Below, piece after piece: positions 9,503-19,050 of a stretch of 53,483 bases of DNA (position 1 is its first letter; each line of letters starts with the position of its first letter). The DNA is taken from assembly GCA_903864435.1 (NCBI GenBank), contig CAIPFY010000190.1, positions 1-53,483 on the forward strand, given 5' to 3'. This DNA comes from an uncultured Chloroflexota bacterium (lineage in GTDB: Bacteria; Chloroflexota; Anaerolineae; Aggregatilineales; Phototrophicaceae). The notes under the pieces were generated by a model that worked only from the letters and a program-made list of their open reading frames with translations, was not told the DNA's origin and did not search any database. Made by a program: the position numbers and the translations under genes.

Positions 9503-10427
9503 TGCCGTAGCCCTCATCTTCCTTCACCACTTGCAAATACACATCTTCCAGCGTGCGCGAAACCGGCGCTAACGTCACCACTTCCACGCCCAATTCGGCA
9601 GCGCGGCGCAGCAGCACGGGGTTGGACTGTTCCGGTTCAGCCACGCGGTAGCGCAGCCAGTTCTCGCCGCTTTCGACCACTGTCACCAGATCGGTCACTT
9701 CGCTCACGAAACCATTCATCGGACGATTGGCACGCAGTTCCATGATCGGATCGCCCACGAATTGGCGGGCAAGCTGCTCGAAAGTGCCATCCGCCACAAT
9801 GCGCCCGGAACGGATGATAGCGATTTTGCTGGCAATCTGCTGTGCTTCGGTCAGGTTGTGGGTGGTGATGAGAAACGTGCGGTCGCCGCGCTGCAATTCC
9901 AGAATCGCGTCGCGCACCTGCTTGGCGCTCAACGGATCCATCGCGGAAGTCGGCTCGTCCAGCAACAGCACCGGCGGGTCGTGCAGCATGGCGCGTACCA
10001 GCGCCAGCTTTTGCTTCATGCCTTTCGAGTAGTCGCCCAACCGCTTATCGAGGGCGAAGGTCAGGCCAAAACGTTCCATCAGTTCCAGCGAACGGCGTTT
10101 GCGATTCGCCGCGCTCATCCGGTACACCCGCCCGAAAAAATCCAGATACTCGATGGCCTTCATACGCTCATACAGGCCGTGCTGTTCGGTCAACACGCCC
10201 ACGCTGGCACGCACATGCTCAGGCTGATCCACCACGCTGTAACCCGCCACCTTCGCCCATCCCGAAGTGGGCGCGAGAATCGAGGTGAGCATACGCACAG
10301 TGGTGGTTTTGCCCGCGCCGTTCGGCCCCAGCAGCGCCACGACGCTGCCCCTCGGCACATTCAACGAAACGCAGTCTACCGCACGAAAATCATCAAACAC
10401 TTTGGTCAGTTCATAGGCTTCAATCAT
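9486..10427 (-). CDS. ABC transporter ATP-binding protein (NatA-like)
   Basis: Walker A GPNGAGKTT, signature YSKGMKQKLALVRAML, Walker B VLLLDEPTSAMDP. Confidence 0.92.
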   Translation of the reverse strand: MIEAYELTKVFDDFRAVDCVSLNVPRGSVVALLGPNGAGKTTTVRMLTSILAPTSGWAKVAGYSVVDQPEHVRASVGVLTEQHGLYERMKAIEYLDFFGRVYRMSAANRKRRSLELMERFGLTFALDKRLGDYSKGMKQKLALVRAMLHDPPVLLLDEPTSAMDPLSAKQVRDAILELQRGDRTFLITTHNLTEAQQIASKIAIIRSGRIVADGTFEQLARQFVGDPIMELRANRPMNGFVSEVTDLVTVVESGENWLRYRVAEPEQSNPVLLRRAAELGVEVVTLAPVSRTLEDVYLQVVKEDEGYGNDDQR

Positions 10428-10596
10428 GCACCGCCTCCTATCTGGCTCACTAGCCTGAGCAAAACGGTTGTTTCATTATGGCACGTCTTTTTGGAACGCG
10501 GCGCTTAAGATTCGATGAAGGCCGACCGATAGGCGTGAATCAAACGGGCGCGGTTGTCATTACCGCGCCCGTAAGGATACAAAGAGCAGAAAACGC

Positions 10597-11496
10597 TTAC
10601 TGCGGTGCAGCGGCCTGCGCTTCTTCGGAAGGCTGCGGAACGGGTGCGCCTGCACGATGCCGGTATAGGAAGTACAGCAGCGAAGCCACAAAAGCCAACG
10701 CGCACACCACCTGCGAGAAGTTCACGCCGGCCACCTGCGTCACATCTACGCGCAGGAATTCGAGTACGAAACGAATGGCGCTGTACTGCATCACATAGAA
10801 CAGAAACACATCGCCGGACAGCAAACTGCTGCGATAGCGCTGGTAAATGTTGAGCAGCACGATGAAGGCCAGCAAGCTCCATAGCGATTCGTACAGGAAC
10901 AGCGGGTGGAACAGGGTGACATCCACCGGGTAATCAATCGTGCTGGTGTACGGCGCGACGCGGCTGGCAGACTGAATGGTGATGCCCCACGGGAGCGAAG
11001 TCACGCTGCCATACAGTTCCTGATTGATGTAGTTCGCCCAACGACCAATCGCCTGCCCCATCGGCAGCGCAATCCCCGCGATATCCAGCCACGGCAGCAT
11101 TTGCAACTTGTTGCGGCGCATGTAGATATACGCGCCGAGGAAACCGCCGATGATCGCACCGAAAATGCTCAGGCCGCCCGACCAGATGGCAATCGCGCCA
11201 CTCTGAAGGTCAAAGAAGTTCGACAGAAACCAGCCCGTATCGCGGCAAATATCAGTGGCGGCAGCGGTCGCGCAGCCCGCCGTGAGCGAAACGGGCGGGA
11301 AGAACACGAACCACAGACGAGCGAGAATGATGCCCGGAATGATCGCCCACGTCAACGCGCCCCAGATGTGTTCCGGGTCTTTCCCATCGCGCTTGGCAAG
11401 CCGCGACGCGACTCCCGCCGCGATGAGCATGGCAAGCACGATAATGATGCCGTAAAAACGAATTTGAAATGATCCTAACGTAATGCCCGGTTCCAT
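10597..11496 (-). CDS. lgt: Prolipoprotein diacylglyceryl transferase
   Basis: GRWANYINQELYG...HPLFLYESLW...FVLEFLRVD. Confidence 0.92.
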   Translation of the reverse strand: MEPGITLGSFQIRFYGIIIVLAMLIAAGVASRLAKRDGKDPEHIWGALTWAIIPGIILARLWFVFFPPVSLTAGCATAAATDICRDTGWFLSNFFDLQSGAIAIWSGGLSIFGAIIGGFLGAYIYMRRNKLQMLPWLDIAGIALPMGQAIGRWANYINQELYGSVTSLPWGITIQSASRVAPYTSTIDYPVDVTLFHPLFLYESLWSLLAFIVLLNIYQRYRSSLLSGDVFLFYVMQYSAIRFVLEFLRVDVTQVAGVNFSQVVCALAFVASLLYFLYRHRAGAPVPQPSEEAQAAAPQ

Positions 11497-11511
11497 ATTG
11501 AACAGACCTCT

Positions 11512-12111
11512 CTAGTATTCAGTATTGCGGTACACATACCACATGCGTTGTAAAGCGGTGAAATTCGTGCCAACCGCCAGCACCCACAGCCCCAGCGGCA
11601 TAAGCAGCGGAAGCAGCAGTACGGTGAGAATGATAATCACTCTCGCAAAACGGTCAAGCAGACCAACTTTCACCGACAGTCCAGCTTCCCCGGCGCGAGC
11701 GCGGACATAACTGACCGCGAAACCGCCCGTAAGTGCCGCCAGACACAACAGCATGTAGCCAAACTCATTCTGAATGGCAAAATGATAACTCAATCCTCCA
11801 AAAATTAAAGCGTCTGCATAGCGATCTAAGGTGGAATCCAGAATACCGCCAAATTTGCCTGTGCGCCCCATCGCCCGCGCCACCGCGCCATCCACCGCAT
11901 CCAGCGGCAGGCCGAGCAGCAAAATGATGCCCCCCAGTTGGTACTGCCCCTGCGCGATCACGAAGGCGGCCACCGCCACCACGACGAAGCCGGCGACCGT
12001 GACCATATCCGGGTGAACGCCCAGCCGCCACAAGGTGCTGCCAATGACCGCCATATAATCGCGGAATTGTATGCGTACCCATTCGGTAAAAATAAATTGC
12101 TGATTGGACAT
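11512..12111 (-). CDS. CDP-alcohol phosphatidyltransferase family protein
   Basis: LPLDAVDGAVARAMGRTGKFGGILDSTLDRYADALIF matches the D-G-A-R-G-D-D motif. Confidence 0.88.
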   Translation of the reverse strand: MSNQQFIFTEWVRIQFRDYMAVIGSTLWRLGVHPDMVTVAGFVVVAVAAFVIAQGQYQLGGIILLLGLPLDAVDGAVARAMGRTGKFGGILDSTLDRYADALIFGGLSYHFAIQNEFGYMLLCLAALTGGFAVSYVRARAGEAGLSVKVGLLDRFARVIIILTVLLLPLLMPLGLWVLAVGTNFTALQRMWYVYRNTEY

Positions 12112-12221
12112 GACTTACCTCATTCAGCGATTGACCGGAAAGCGTTTGCCTACGGAGTTTTCCGAATTGTATAACCCCGCACTTGCTATTAGGAGGCTTT
12201 TCTTGTATATTTCCCAATGTC

Positions 12222-12295
<74 letters not shown>

Positions 12296-12308
12296 CAAGC
12301 AGTTTGCC

Positions 12309-12335
12309 CGCCGTACCCGACGGCGGGTTTTTATT
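12309..12335 (+). terminator. Intrinsic terminator after tRNA-Pro
   Basis: CCCGCCGT-acccg-ACGGCGGG followed by TTTTTAT. Confidence 0.8.
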
Positions 12336-12369
12336 TCCCCCAACATCCCCGGCGCACACTACCGATGCG

Positions 12370-12732
12370 CTAGAGCGCCTGTACCATCTCGGCTACTTTG
12401 TCATAATCCGCAGGCTTGCGAATATAGGTGATGCCCAGACTGTGCAGTTGGTCGGGATCAGGGTTTTCGCCCGCAGTCAGCAGGAAAAACGGGCGCATAT
12501 CCCCCTGCGAACGCAAATGTTGCGCCAGATCAATCCCGTTCACATCCGCCAACCACAAATCGAGAAATACAGCCTTCGCGGCGCGGTAATCCGGTGTATC
12601 TAACAGCGCGAGCGTTTGTGAACGCGCATCGCCGATGGGAAGCACATCAATACCACGAGAAGAAAGTCCGAGGTTAAACAGGAAAGTTTCGGTTTCGTCG
12701 TCTTCGACGTAGATGACCGTAAATGCGCCCAT
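12370..12732 (-). CDS. Single-domain response regulator (CheY-like)
   Basis: VIYVEDDETETFLFNLGL...AVFLDLWLADVNGIDLAQHLR...FLLTAG...YIRKPADYDK. Confidence 0.85.
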   Translation of the reverse strand: MGAFTVIYVEDDETETFLFNLGLSSRGIDVLPIGDARSQTLALLDTPDYRAAKAVFLDLWLADVNGIDLAQHLRSQGDMRPFFLLTAGENPDPDQLHSLGITYIRKPADYDKVAEMVQAL

Positions 12733-12912
12733 AATTCCATATCAGCGATTAATTGAGTATGTTACAGTTTATACAACATTCACAACATTCGGCCTATAGG
12801 CAAGTGTGAAAAGTTAGAGAATAAATACCGAAACACCCCTTCTGTTTAAAATATAAAATTCTGTCGGAACTCATTCGCTCGAAAAGCAGTCCATCCGGTT
12901 GCGTTGACATGA

Positions 12913-12936
12913 ACAGAGGGCGCTGCCGCCCTCTGT
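12913..12936 (-). terminator. Terminator-like hairpin downstream of etfA
   Basis: CAGAGGGC-gctgcc-GCCCTCTG; no clear T-tract. Confidence 0.5.
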
Positions 12937-12957
12937 GGTAGTGAACGCTGGAACAGC

Positions 12958-13998
12958 CTATTTACCCAACCGCTTCTTGAGTTCGGCGGTCAGCGCGGGG
13001 ACAATCTTGTACAGGTCGCCCACCAGCCCGTAACGCGCCAGTTTGAAAATGGGCGCTTCCGCATCCTTGTTGATCGCCACGATCACTTTGCTCGTCCGCA
13101 TACCGGCCTGATGCTGGATCGCGCCGGAAATCCCGCAGGCGATATACAGATCAGGTGCGACGGTCTTGCCGGTCTGTCCGACCTGATGCGCGTAAGGAAT
13201 ATAGCCCGCGTCCACCGCAGCACGGCTGGCACCGATGGCCGCGCCGAGCGTATCAGCTAACGGCTGGAGCGTGTTCTGGAAGCCGTCCTGCGCTTTCCAG
13301 ACGGCGGCATCCGCCACGCCAGCCGGCGCATCGGCGGGATTGTTCGCCATCGCACGACCGCCGCTAACGATGATCGCCGCGTCCGTCAGGTTCACCGTCC
13401 CCACTTCTTCCTCGAAGCGTTCGATCTTGGTGGCAATGTCGGCTTCCGCCAGCACAGGCGGCACGCTGACCACTTCGGCCTGCGCCGCCGCGTCCGGTTG
13501 CTGCGCCTTGAACGCACGTCCGCGCAGCGCCACAAACTGCACCGCGCCCGCCGTCCCCACCGCTTCGCTCAACACCTTGCCCGAATACACCGGGCGCACA
13601 GCCTTCAACGCGCCGTCCGGTTGCGCTTCTAGCGACGAGACTTCGGTCAGCAAGCCGGCATTGGTATCGGCTGCGGCTGCGGCCAACAGTTCACGGGCGC
13701 GTGCCGTACCGATGGCCAGCACAGCCTTCGGCGCGTGTTCTTGCACCAGTTTGGAAACGAGCGCGGCATACGGTTCCAGCCGGAAACCGGCCAGCGTCGC
13801 ATCCTCGCACACGATCACCTTGTCCGCGCCATAAGCCGCCGCTTCGGAAGCCAGCGCGGAGGCGTGTTCGCCGAAAACCAGCGCCGTAACCGGAACGCTC
13901 CATGCAGCGGCGAGTTCTTTCGCCGCACCGAGCGCCTCCCAACTACTGCTGATGGCTTTTCCGTTAAAGGTTTCGATCCAGACAAAGACCGCGCTCAT
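12958..13998 (-). CDS. etfA: Electron transfer flavoprotein alpha subunit
   Basis: FAD-binding C-terminus: GYIPYAHQVGQTGKTVAPDLYIACGISGAIQHQAGMRTSKVIVAINKDAEAPIFKLARYGLVGD. Confidence 0.95.
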   Translation of the reverse strand: MSAVFVWIETFNGKAISSSWEALGAAKELAAAWSVPVTALVFGEHASALASEAAAYGADKVIVCEDATLAGFRLEPYAALVSKLVQEHAPKAVLAIGTARARELLAAAAADTNAGLLTEVSSLEAQPDGALKAVRPVYSGKVLSEAVGTAGAVQFVALRGRAFKAQQPDAAAQAEVVSVPPVLAEADIATKIERFEEEVGTVNLTDAAIIVSGGRAMANNPADAPAGVADAAVWKAQDGFQNTLQPLADTLGAAIGASRAAVDAGYIPYAHQVGQTGKTVAPDLYIACGISGAIQHQAGMRTSKVIVAINKDAEAPIFKLARYGLVGDLYKIVPALTAELKKRLGK

Positions 13999-14774
13999 AG
14001 TACCTTCTCCTCCAGCAGCCGATCCACCAGCTTGACGGCCATTTCTTCCGGCGATCCTTCGATCATCTCCACCTTGCCCTCACGCGGGGGCAGGTTCATG
14101 AAACGGGCGACGCGGGTCTGCGCGGCAGGCAGCGCCACGCCCAGATCAGCCAGTGACCACACCGGAATCACGGCCTTCGATGCTTTACGGATGCCAATGA
14201 ACGACGGATAACGCGGCTCGTTAATGTCCTTCATCACACTGATGACAGCGGGCAACTGGCTGGTGACAATTTGCTTGCCCTCCTCCAGCAACCGTTCCAC
14301 CTTGATCGTTTTGGCGGCATAGTCCACCGCGAGGATTTTGGACACGTAGCTCAACATCGTCCAACCCAGTTTGCGGGCGGTCTGATAGATGTGCTGATCG
14401 GTGCCGACATCCACGCTCTCTTTGCCAAAGATGACCAGATCAACCGCGCCCACCTTCTGCACAGCGGCAGCGGCGGCGGTGGCATAGGCGAGGCTGTCGC
14501 TGTTTTCCAGCGCCCCGTCCCACACGCGAACGGCTTCATCCAGCCCCATCGCCAGACTGTGCTTGAGCGACTCGTTGTGCATTTCCGCGCCAATGCTGAT
14601 GACGGTGGTTTTGCCGCCCGCGTTCTTGGCCTGCACAATGGCTTCTTCCAGCGCGTACTCATCCCACGGATTGACAACCGTCGCCGCGTCACCCCATGTG
14701 ACGGCTCCGGCAGCCGAGACTTCGACCTTCGCAGTCGTGTCCGGCGTGCTGCGTGTAAAGACTACAACATGCAC
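13995..14774 (-). CDS. etfB: Electron transfer flavoprotein beta subunit
   Basis: VNPWDEYALEEAIVQAKNAGGKTTVISIG...DLVIFGKESVDVGTDQ; GTG start, overlaps etfA by 4 nt. Confidence 0.94.
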   Translation of the reverse strand: MHVVVFTRSTPDTTAKVEVSAAGAVTWGDAATVVNPWDEYALEEAIVQAKNAGGKTTVISIGAEMHNESLKHSLAMGLDEAVRVWDGALENSDSLAYATAAAAAVQKVGAVDLVIFGKESVDVGTDQHIYQTARKLGWTMLSYVSKILAVDYAAKTIKVERLLEEGKQIVTSQLPAVISVMKDINEPRYPSFIGIRKASKAVIPVWSLADLGVALPAAQTRVARFMNLPPREGKVEMIEGSPEEMAVKLVDRLLEEKVL

Positions 14775-14840
14775 GATAATAACCTCCTCGTTTCGGGCAA
14801 AACACCGTTTTTGCAGAAAGGCTGATTCTCATTCTACAGA

Positions 14841-14917
14841 AAATCGAACTAAAAATCGAATCTGTATTCGATTAATTGTGTCTGTATCCTCTATTTAGCA
14901 TTTCGATTCAATCAAGC
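14841..14917. promoter_or_regulatory. Cluster of direct/inverted AATCGAA boxes upstream of etfBA
   Basis: AAATCGAACTAAAAATCGAATCTGTATTCGATTAATTG...CATTTCGATTCAATC: two AATCGAA and two TTCGATT within ~75 nt. Confidence 0.4.
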
Positions 14918-15028
14918 ATATAAAAATTTGTTCACAAAGCATGATATTAAAGGCCAGTGCTATATCGTTAGTTATGTTATTTTCTTACACTGGATACATC
15001 GTTTTTCATTCGTTCAAAAAGGATCAAG

Positions 15029-15676
15029 ATGATGAATAAGCGATTACGGCTATTACTCTTTGTAGGCATGCTGGTCGGGCTGGCGATGCTGGTCATACCA
15101 GCCAATGCCCAACGTTGTGAGGATTATGGAACCTGCACACCTGTCCCGCCGCCACAGATCATTGAAGTCCCGTCTGGGCCGATCTTCGGTGATGACGGAC
15201 GCTTGAACCCCGAACCTGCCGAATACTATACGGTCTACTGCCAGAACAACGTGGTGGAAATCATCCGTGCGGTGCCGCAGCCCAGTGCGCTCGTCGCCAG
15301 CATCGCCATTCAGCAATTGGTTTCGCTAGGTGAAGGAGGCCACGTCACGGTAAGCGGCGTCACGGCAACCAAGTATGGCGACACCATCTCGCTGAATGGC
15401 GGCGGCGGCAACGCGGGAAGCTCCGGGCCGAAGAACTTCAGCCTGTCGCAGTGCATCGCACGCAATGGCCCGCTGCCCCCGCCGCCGCCGCCCCCCCAAC
15501 CGCCCCCGCCCACCGCCACGCTGGAGCCGATGCCTGAAGGCGGCTTGTCCCAGCAAGCGATGGCGCTGATGAGGACGGCTTCGGGCGGGTGCTGCTGGTT
15601 TGGGATGGTGTTGCCTGCTGGAACCATCGGCCTCGCCTTCCGGCGCTGGCGGCGGCGGTTGCGCGGGCAGCGTTAA
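15029..15676 (+). CDS. Secreted, probably C-terminally anchored hypothetical protein
   Basis: Signal peptide MMNKRLRLLLFVGMLVGLAMLVIPANAQ, proline-rich linker, C-terminal CCWFGMVLPAGTIGLAFRRWRRRLRGQR. Confidence 0.65.
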   Translation: MMNKRLRLLLFVGMLVGLAMLVIPANAQRCEDYGTCTPVPPPQIIEVPSGPIFGDDGRLNPEPAEYYTVYCQNNVVEIIRAVPQPSALVASIAIQQLVSLGEGGHVTVSGVTATKYGDTISLNGGGGNAGSSGPKNFSLSQCIARNGPLPPPPPPPQPPPPTATLEPMPEGGLSQQAMALMRTASGGCCWFGMVLPAGTIGLAFRRWRRRLRGQR

Positions 15677-15682
15677 ACCGCA

Positions 15683-16102
15683 CTACTTTTGGCGGCGCTT
15701 CGGCTTTTCCAGCGGAGCGCCGTCATCGTCCACCACTTCTGCCATTTCGCCATCTGCCAACCGGATATAGCGGGCATCCCGTTTGGGCTTCTCTAGCACG
15801 TCCTCATCATCAATCTGCGTGTCTGCATCCGGCACTTGCACCCCGCGCACCGTTTCGGCAGACTGCACATTGGGAATCTGCACGAAACGCCGATCGCCCA
15901 CCGAGAAAGCGCGAACATCAGATGCCGACGGCAGAGGCGGTTTGCCCAACAGCACAATCAACAGCGCCACGATCATGCCCGGAAACCATCCCATCAGAGT
16001 CAGTACCCCGACCAGCAGCATTGTCCCACAGCCGTGATCCGCTACCGCGAAAGGCGGAAACAGCACCGCCAACACGACTCTCCAGAGTTGACCAGCCGAC
16101 AT
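15683..16102 (-). CDS. Pmp3/YqaE-like small membrane protein with charged C-terminal tail
   Basis: VVLAVLFPPFAVADHGCGTMLLVGVLTLMGWFPGMIVALLIVLL resembles Pmp3/YqaE proteolipids; tail contains EKPKR twice. Confidence 0.7.
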   Translation of the reverse strand: MSAGQLWRVVLAVLFPPFAVADHGCGTMLLVGVLTLMGWFPGMIVALLIVLLGKPPLPSASDVRAFSVGDRRFVQIPNVQSAETVRGVQVPDADTQIDDEDVLEKPKRDARYIRLADGEMAEVVDDDGAPLEKPKRRQK

Positions 16103-16114
16103 ATCTACCCCCTC

Positions 16115-16699
16115 TCAATCCACAAACTGCGGATGCTGCGGATCGGTGAAGCGGTTTAGGTCGCCCTGCGGCGACCAGCATTCCCCGTCCGGCAGTACCG
16201 TGCGTTCGTCAAAGCGCGTTTCAAACAGCAGCACGCCCGCCAACCGCGTCCGGTGCAGGTTCGCGCCGCGCAAATCGGCCTGCCACAGGTTCGCGCCGCG
16301 CAAGTCCGCGTCGGTCAGATGCGCCTCCGCCAGCTGTGCCACCGCCAGATAAGCACGCTGTAAATCGGCCTCCCGCAAATCCGCGCCGGTCAGAATCACC
16401 TCGCGCATATTGGCGTCCGTCAGGATGGCGCGGTGCAGGTTCGCGCCGCGCAAGTTGGTTTGCCCCAGATACGCCCGCGCCAGATGCGCCCGCACCAGAT
16501 GTGCGCCTTCCAGATCGGCCTTTGCCAGCGCCACACCGCGCAAATCTGCGCCTTCCAACCGGATACCGCGCAGCGACCCATCGCGGAACCAGCCTTTTGA
16601 TCGGAGCTTTTCAACCGCCTTCAGCGCACGGCGGTTCTCGCTACTTCCCATCTGCTCAATGAGTGCCGTTTTTGACGCACCAAATAGATTCTTGAACAT
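16115..16699 (-). CDS. Pentapeptide repeat protein
   Basis: Tandem A(D/N)LXX units: LEGADLRGVALAKADLEGAHLVRAHLARAYLGQTNLRGANLHRAILTDANMREVILTGADL. Confidence 0.9.
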   Translation of the reverse strand: MFKNLFGASKTALIEQMGSSENRRALKAVEKLRSKGWFRDGSLRGIRLEGADLRGVALAKADLEGAHLVRAHLARAYLGQTNLRGANLHRAILTDANMREVILTGADLREADLQRAYLAVAQLAEAHLTDADLRGANLWQADLRGANLHRTRLAGVLLFETRFDERTVLPDGECWSPQGDLNRFTDPQHPQFVD

Positions 16700-16740
16700 T
16701 CCCTGTGCCTTATACATGGAGATTGATGAGAGTGGTCACG

Positions 16741-17472
16741 TTAGACATCGCTGCTGTGAACCGTGCGAAATGCAGGTGAGGTGGAATGGTGCGACCGCCA
16801 GAATTCGGCATGGTTGACATCCGTAAAACGGTGCAAGTCCGTCCCCGGCGACCAGAAGGTGAGATCGGGCAGCACGGTTTGTCCATCCAGCAGGGTTTCG
16901 GCGGTCAGCCGCGCCCCCTGCAAATTGGCATCATTCAGGTTCGTGCCGCGCAAATTCGCGCCCGCCAGCATACCGTTTTCAAGATTAGCGCCCTGCAAAT
17001 TCGCGCCGCGCAAATCGCTGTCGTTCAGCAACGTGTGGCGCAGGTTCGCCATGCCCAACCGCGCCCCCTGCAAGTTCACGCGGTGCAAATCGGCGTTCTC
17101 CAGATTGGCGTGGCTGAGATGTGCGCCCGCCAGCCCACCATTGTGCAGCCACCCCTGCGCGGACAATAGCCGCACCGCTTCGATAGCAAAGCCGTTGTCC
17201 GGGCTGCCCATCTGCAAGACAAGGCGCTCATGCTCCCGTTGGTCGTCGTGGTGCTGGTGCATCCGGTCAATGATGAGGATGGTGACGGCGATACTAGCAA
17301 GTTCGGTGCTGAGGTTGGCATAGAAATCGTTAAGCAGCGCCCGCGCAAAGCTGAACACATCCAACCCCGGATGCGCACTGAGAGCGCCCGCCACCGTTGC
17401 CAGCAAAGCCAGCGTGAGCAAGAACATCCCCAGCCGTTCAACCGGCTGCATCCGCCGAAAACGTGCTACCAT
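16741..17472 (-). CDS. Membrane-anchored pentapeptide repeat protein
   Basis: N-terminal hydrophobic segment, then AHLSHANLENADLHRVNLQGARLGMANLRHTLLNDSDLRGANLQGANLENGMLAGANL. Confidence 0.88.
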   Translation of the reverse strand: MVARFRRMQPVERLGMFLLTLALLATVAGALSAHPGLDVFSFARALLNDFYANLSTELASIAVTILIIDRMHQHHDDQREHERLVLQMGSPDNGFAIEAVRLLSAQGWLHNGGLAGAHLSHANLENADLHRVNLQGARLGMANLRHTLLNDSDLRGANLQGANLENGMLAGANLRGTNLNDANLQGARLTAETLLDGQTVLPDLTFWSPGTDLHRFTDVNHAEFWRSHHSTSPAFRTVHSSDV

Positions 17473-17619
17473 GCGGCCACCCTTTCCGATGGGTATCCCC
17501 TGTACAACTCCTCCACAATAGCACGATTTGGAATGAAAGTTATAGTCATCTCATCCCGCCACATGCGTTATACTGTGGACTTCACCGTTCATCGTTCATG
17601 ACCATCAGGAATCGACCCT

Positions 17620-19029
17620 ATGCCTCCCGTGTTCCAATCCGTCACCCCCGAAATCATCACGCGCCTGACTGCGATCTTCGGCGCAGAGAATATCAGCACC
17701 ACGCAGGCCGATATTGACCTGCACGCCCGCGACCAGTCGTTTCACCATGCCGCCCCCGCCGAAGTGGTGGTGTGGCCGGACAGCGCCGAACAGGTGGCCG
17801 TCGCGCTCAAACTCGCCAACGAAGCGCGGATTCCAGTCACGGCATGGGGCGTTGGCACCGGCTTGGAAGGCAACTCAATCCCGATCTTCGGCGGCGTGCT
17901 GATGTCGTTTGAGCGCATGACCCGGATTGTCGAAGTCCATGCCGATGATTTTCAGGTGACTGTGCAACCCGGAATCGGGCATAAGGATTTGAACGCACAG
18001 TTGGCGCGTTACGGCCTGTTCTTCCCGCCTGACCCCGGCGCGAATGCCACCATTGGCGGGATGCTGGCGAACAACGCAGCCGGCATCCGCACCGTGAAAT
18101 ACGGCGCAAGCAAGGATAACGTCTTACGAATGCAAGTGGCGCTGGCAGATGGGCGCTTGATTACCGTCGGTTCGCGCTCGGTCAAGCAAGCGGCGGGCTA
18201 TGACTTGCTGCACCTGTTTGTGGGCAGCGAAGGCACACTGGGGATCATCACCGAAGCCACGCTCAAACTCGTTCCCGTCCCCGCCCTGATGAGCGCGGCG
18301 CTGGCGACCTTCGACTCGGTGCAAGCGGCTGTGGAGACAGTGGTGGCGGTGCGCGGCAGCGGACTAGACCCCGCCGCGCTGGAATTTATTGATGCCGCAC
18401 ACTGCAAAATGTTGAGTACATCGGATGGCGTTGACCTCGAAGAACGCCCCACCCTGTTCATGGAATTCCACGCCGCACAACCGGAGGCGCTGAAAGCCGG
18501 CCTGACGATGGTCAAGCAAATTTGCGAGGAAATGGGCGCGTTGTCGTTCCGTTCGACCACCGACAACGCCGAACGCAAACAGTTGTGGACAGCGCGTCAT
18601 CATTCGCTGGAGATCATGAAGCGGTTGCACCCGGACAAGAAGTTCTTCGTCAACGATGTGGCTGTGCCGATCAGCGCCTACCCCGAACTAATCGGCTTCG
18701 TGGAAGACCTGCGGACGGCGGACGGCGTGAAAACCTACATGATCGGTCACGCCGGAGATGGCAACATCCATGTCGAGTTTCCCTTCAGCGACGAGGCCGA
18801 ATACCAGAAGGTGATGGCGACCAACGGCAAAATCGTGATGAAAGCGATTGAACTGGGCGGCACCGCCACCGGCGAACATGGCGTGGGCATCGGCAAGATG
18901 AAATATATGCCCGCCGAACATGGCCCCGCGTTGGATGTGATGCGCACGATCAAGCAGTCGCTCGACCCCAACGGTATCTTGAATCCGGGCAAAGTGCTGC
19001 CGGAAACCCTTGAATCTACACAAGCCTAA
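17620..19029 (+). CDS. FAD-binding oxidase (GlcD / D-lactate dehydrogenase-like)
   Basis: PVTAWGVGTGLEGNSIPIFGG, GIRTVKYGASKDNV, YDLLHLFVGSEGTLGIITEATLKL, GTATGEHGVGIGK. Confidence 0.92.
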   Translation: MPPVFQSVTPEIITRLTAIFGAENISTTQADIDLHARDQSFHHAAPAEVVVWPDSAEQVAVALKLANEARIPVTAWGVGTGLEGNSIPIFGGVLMSFERMTRIVEVHADDFQVTVQPGIGHKDLNAQLARYGLFFPPDPGANATIGGMLANNAAGIRTVKYGASKDNVLRMQVALADGRLITVGSRSVKQAAGYDLLHLFVGSEGTLGIITEATLKLVPVPALMSAALATFDSVQAAVETVVAVRGSGLDPAALEFIDAAHCKMLSTSDGVDLEERPTLFMEFHAAQPEALKAGLTMVKQICEEMGALSFRSTTDNAERKQLWTARHHSLEIMKRLHPDKKFFVNDVAVPISAYPELIGFVEDLRTADGVKTYMIGHAGDGNIHVEFPFSDEAEYQKVMATNGKIVMKAIELGGTATGEHGVGIGKMKYMPAEHGPALDVMRTIKQSLDPNGILNPGKVLPETLESTQA

Positions 19030-19050
19030 ATCACCGAGGAGCAACGCCCG

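Noticed and set aside
16115-17472. Direct DNA repeats resembling a CRISPR or tandem-repeat array
   Set aside because: Repeats are 15-nt multiples in coding frame and encode pentapeptide repeats; no spacers.
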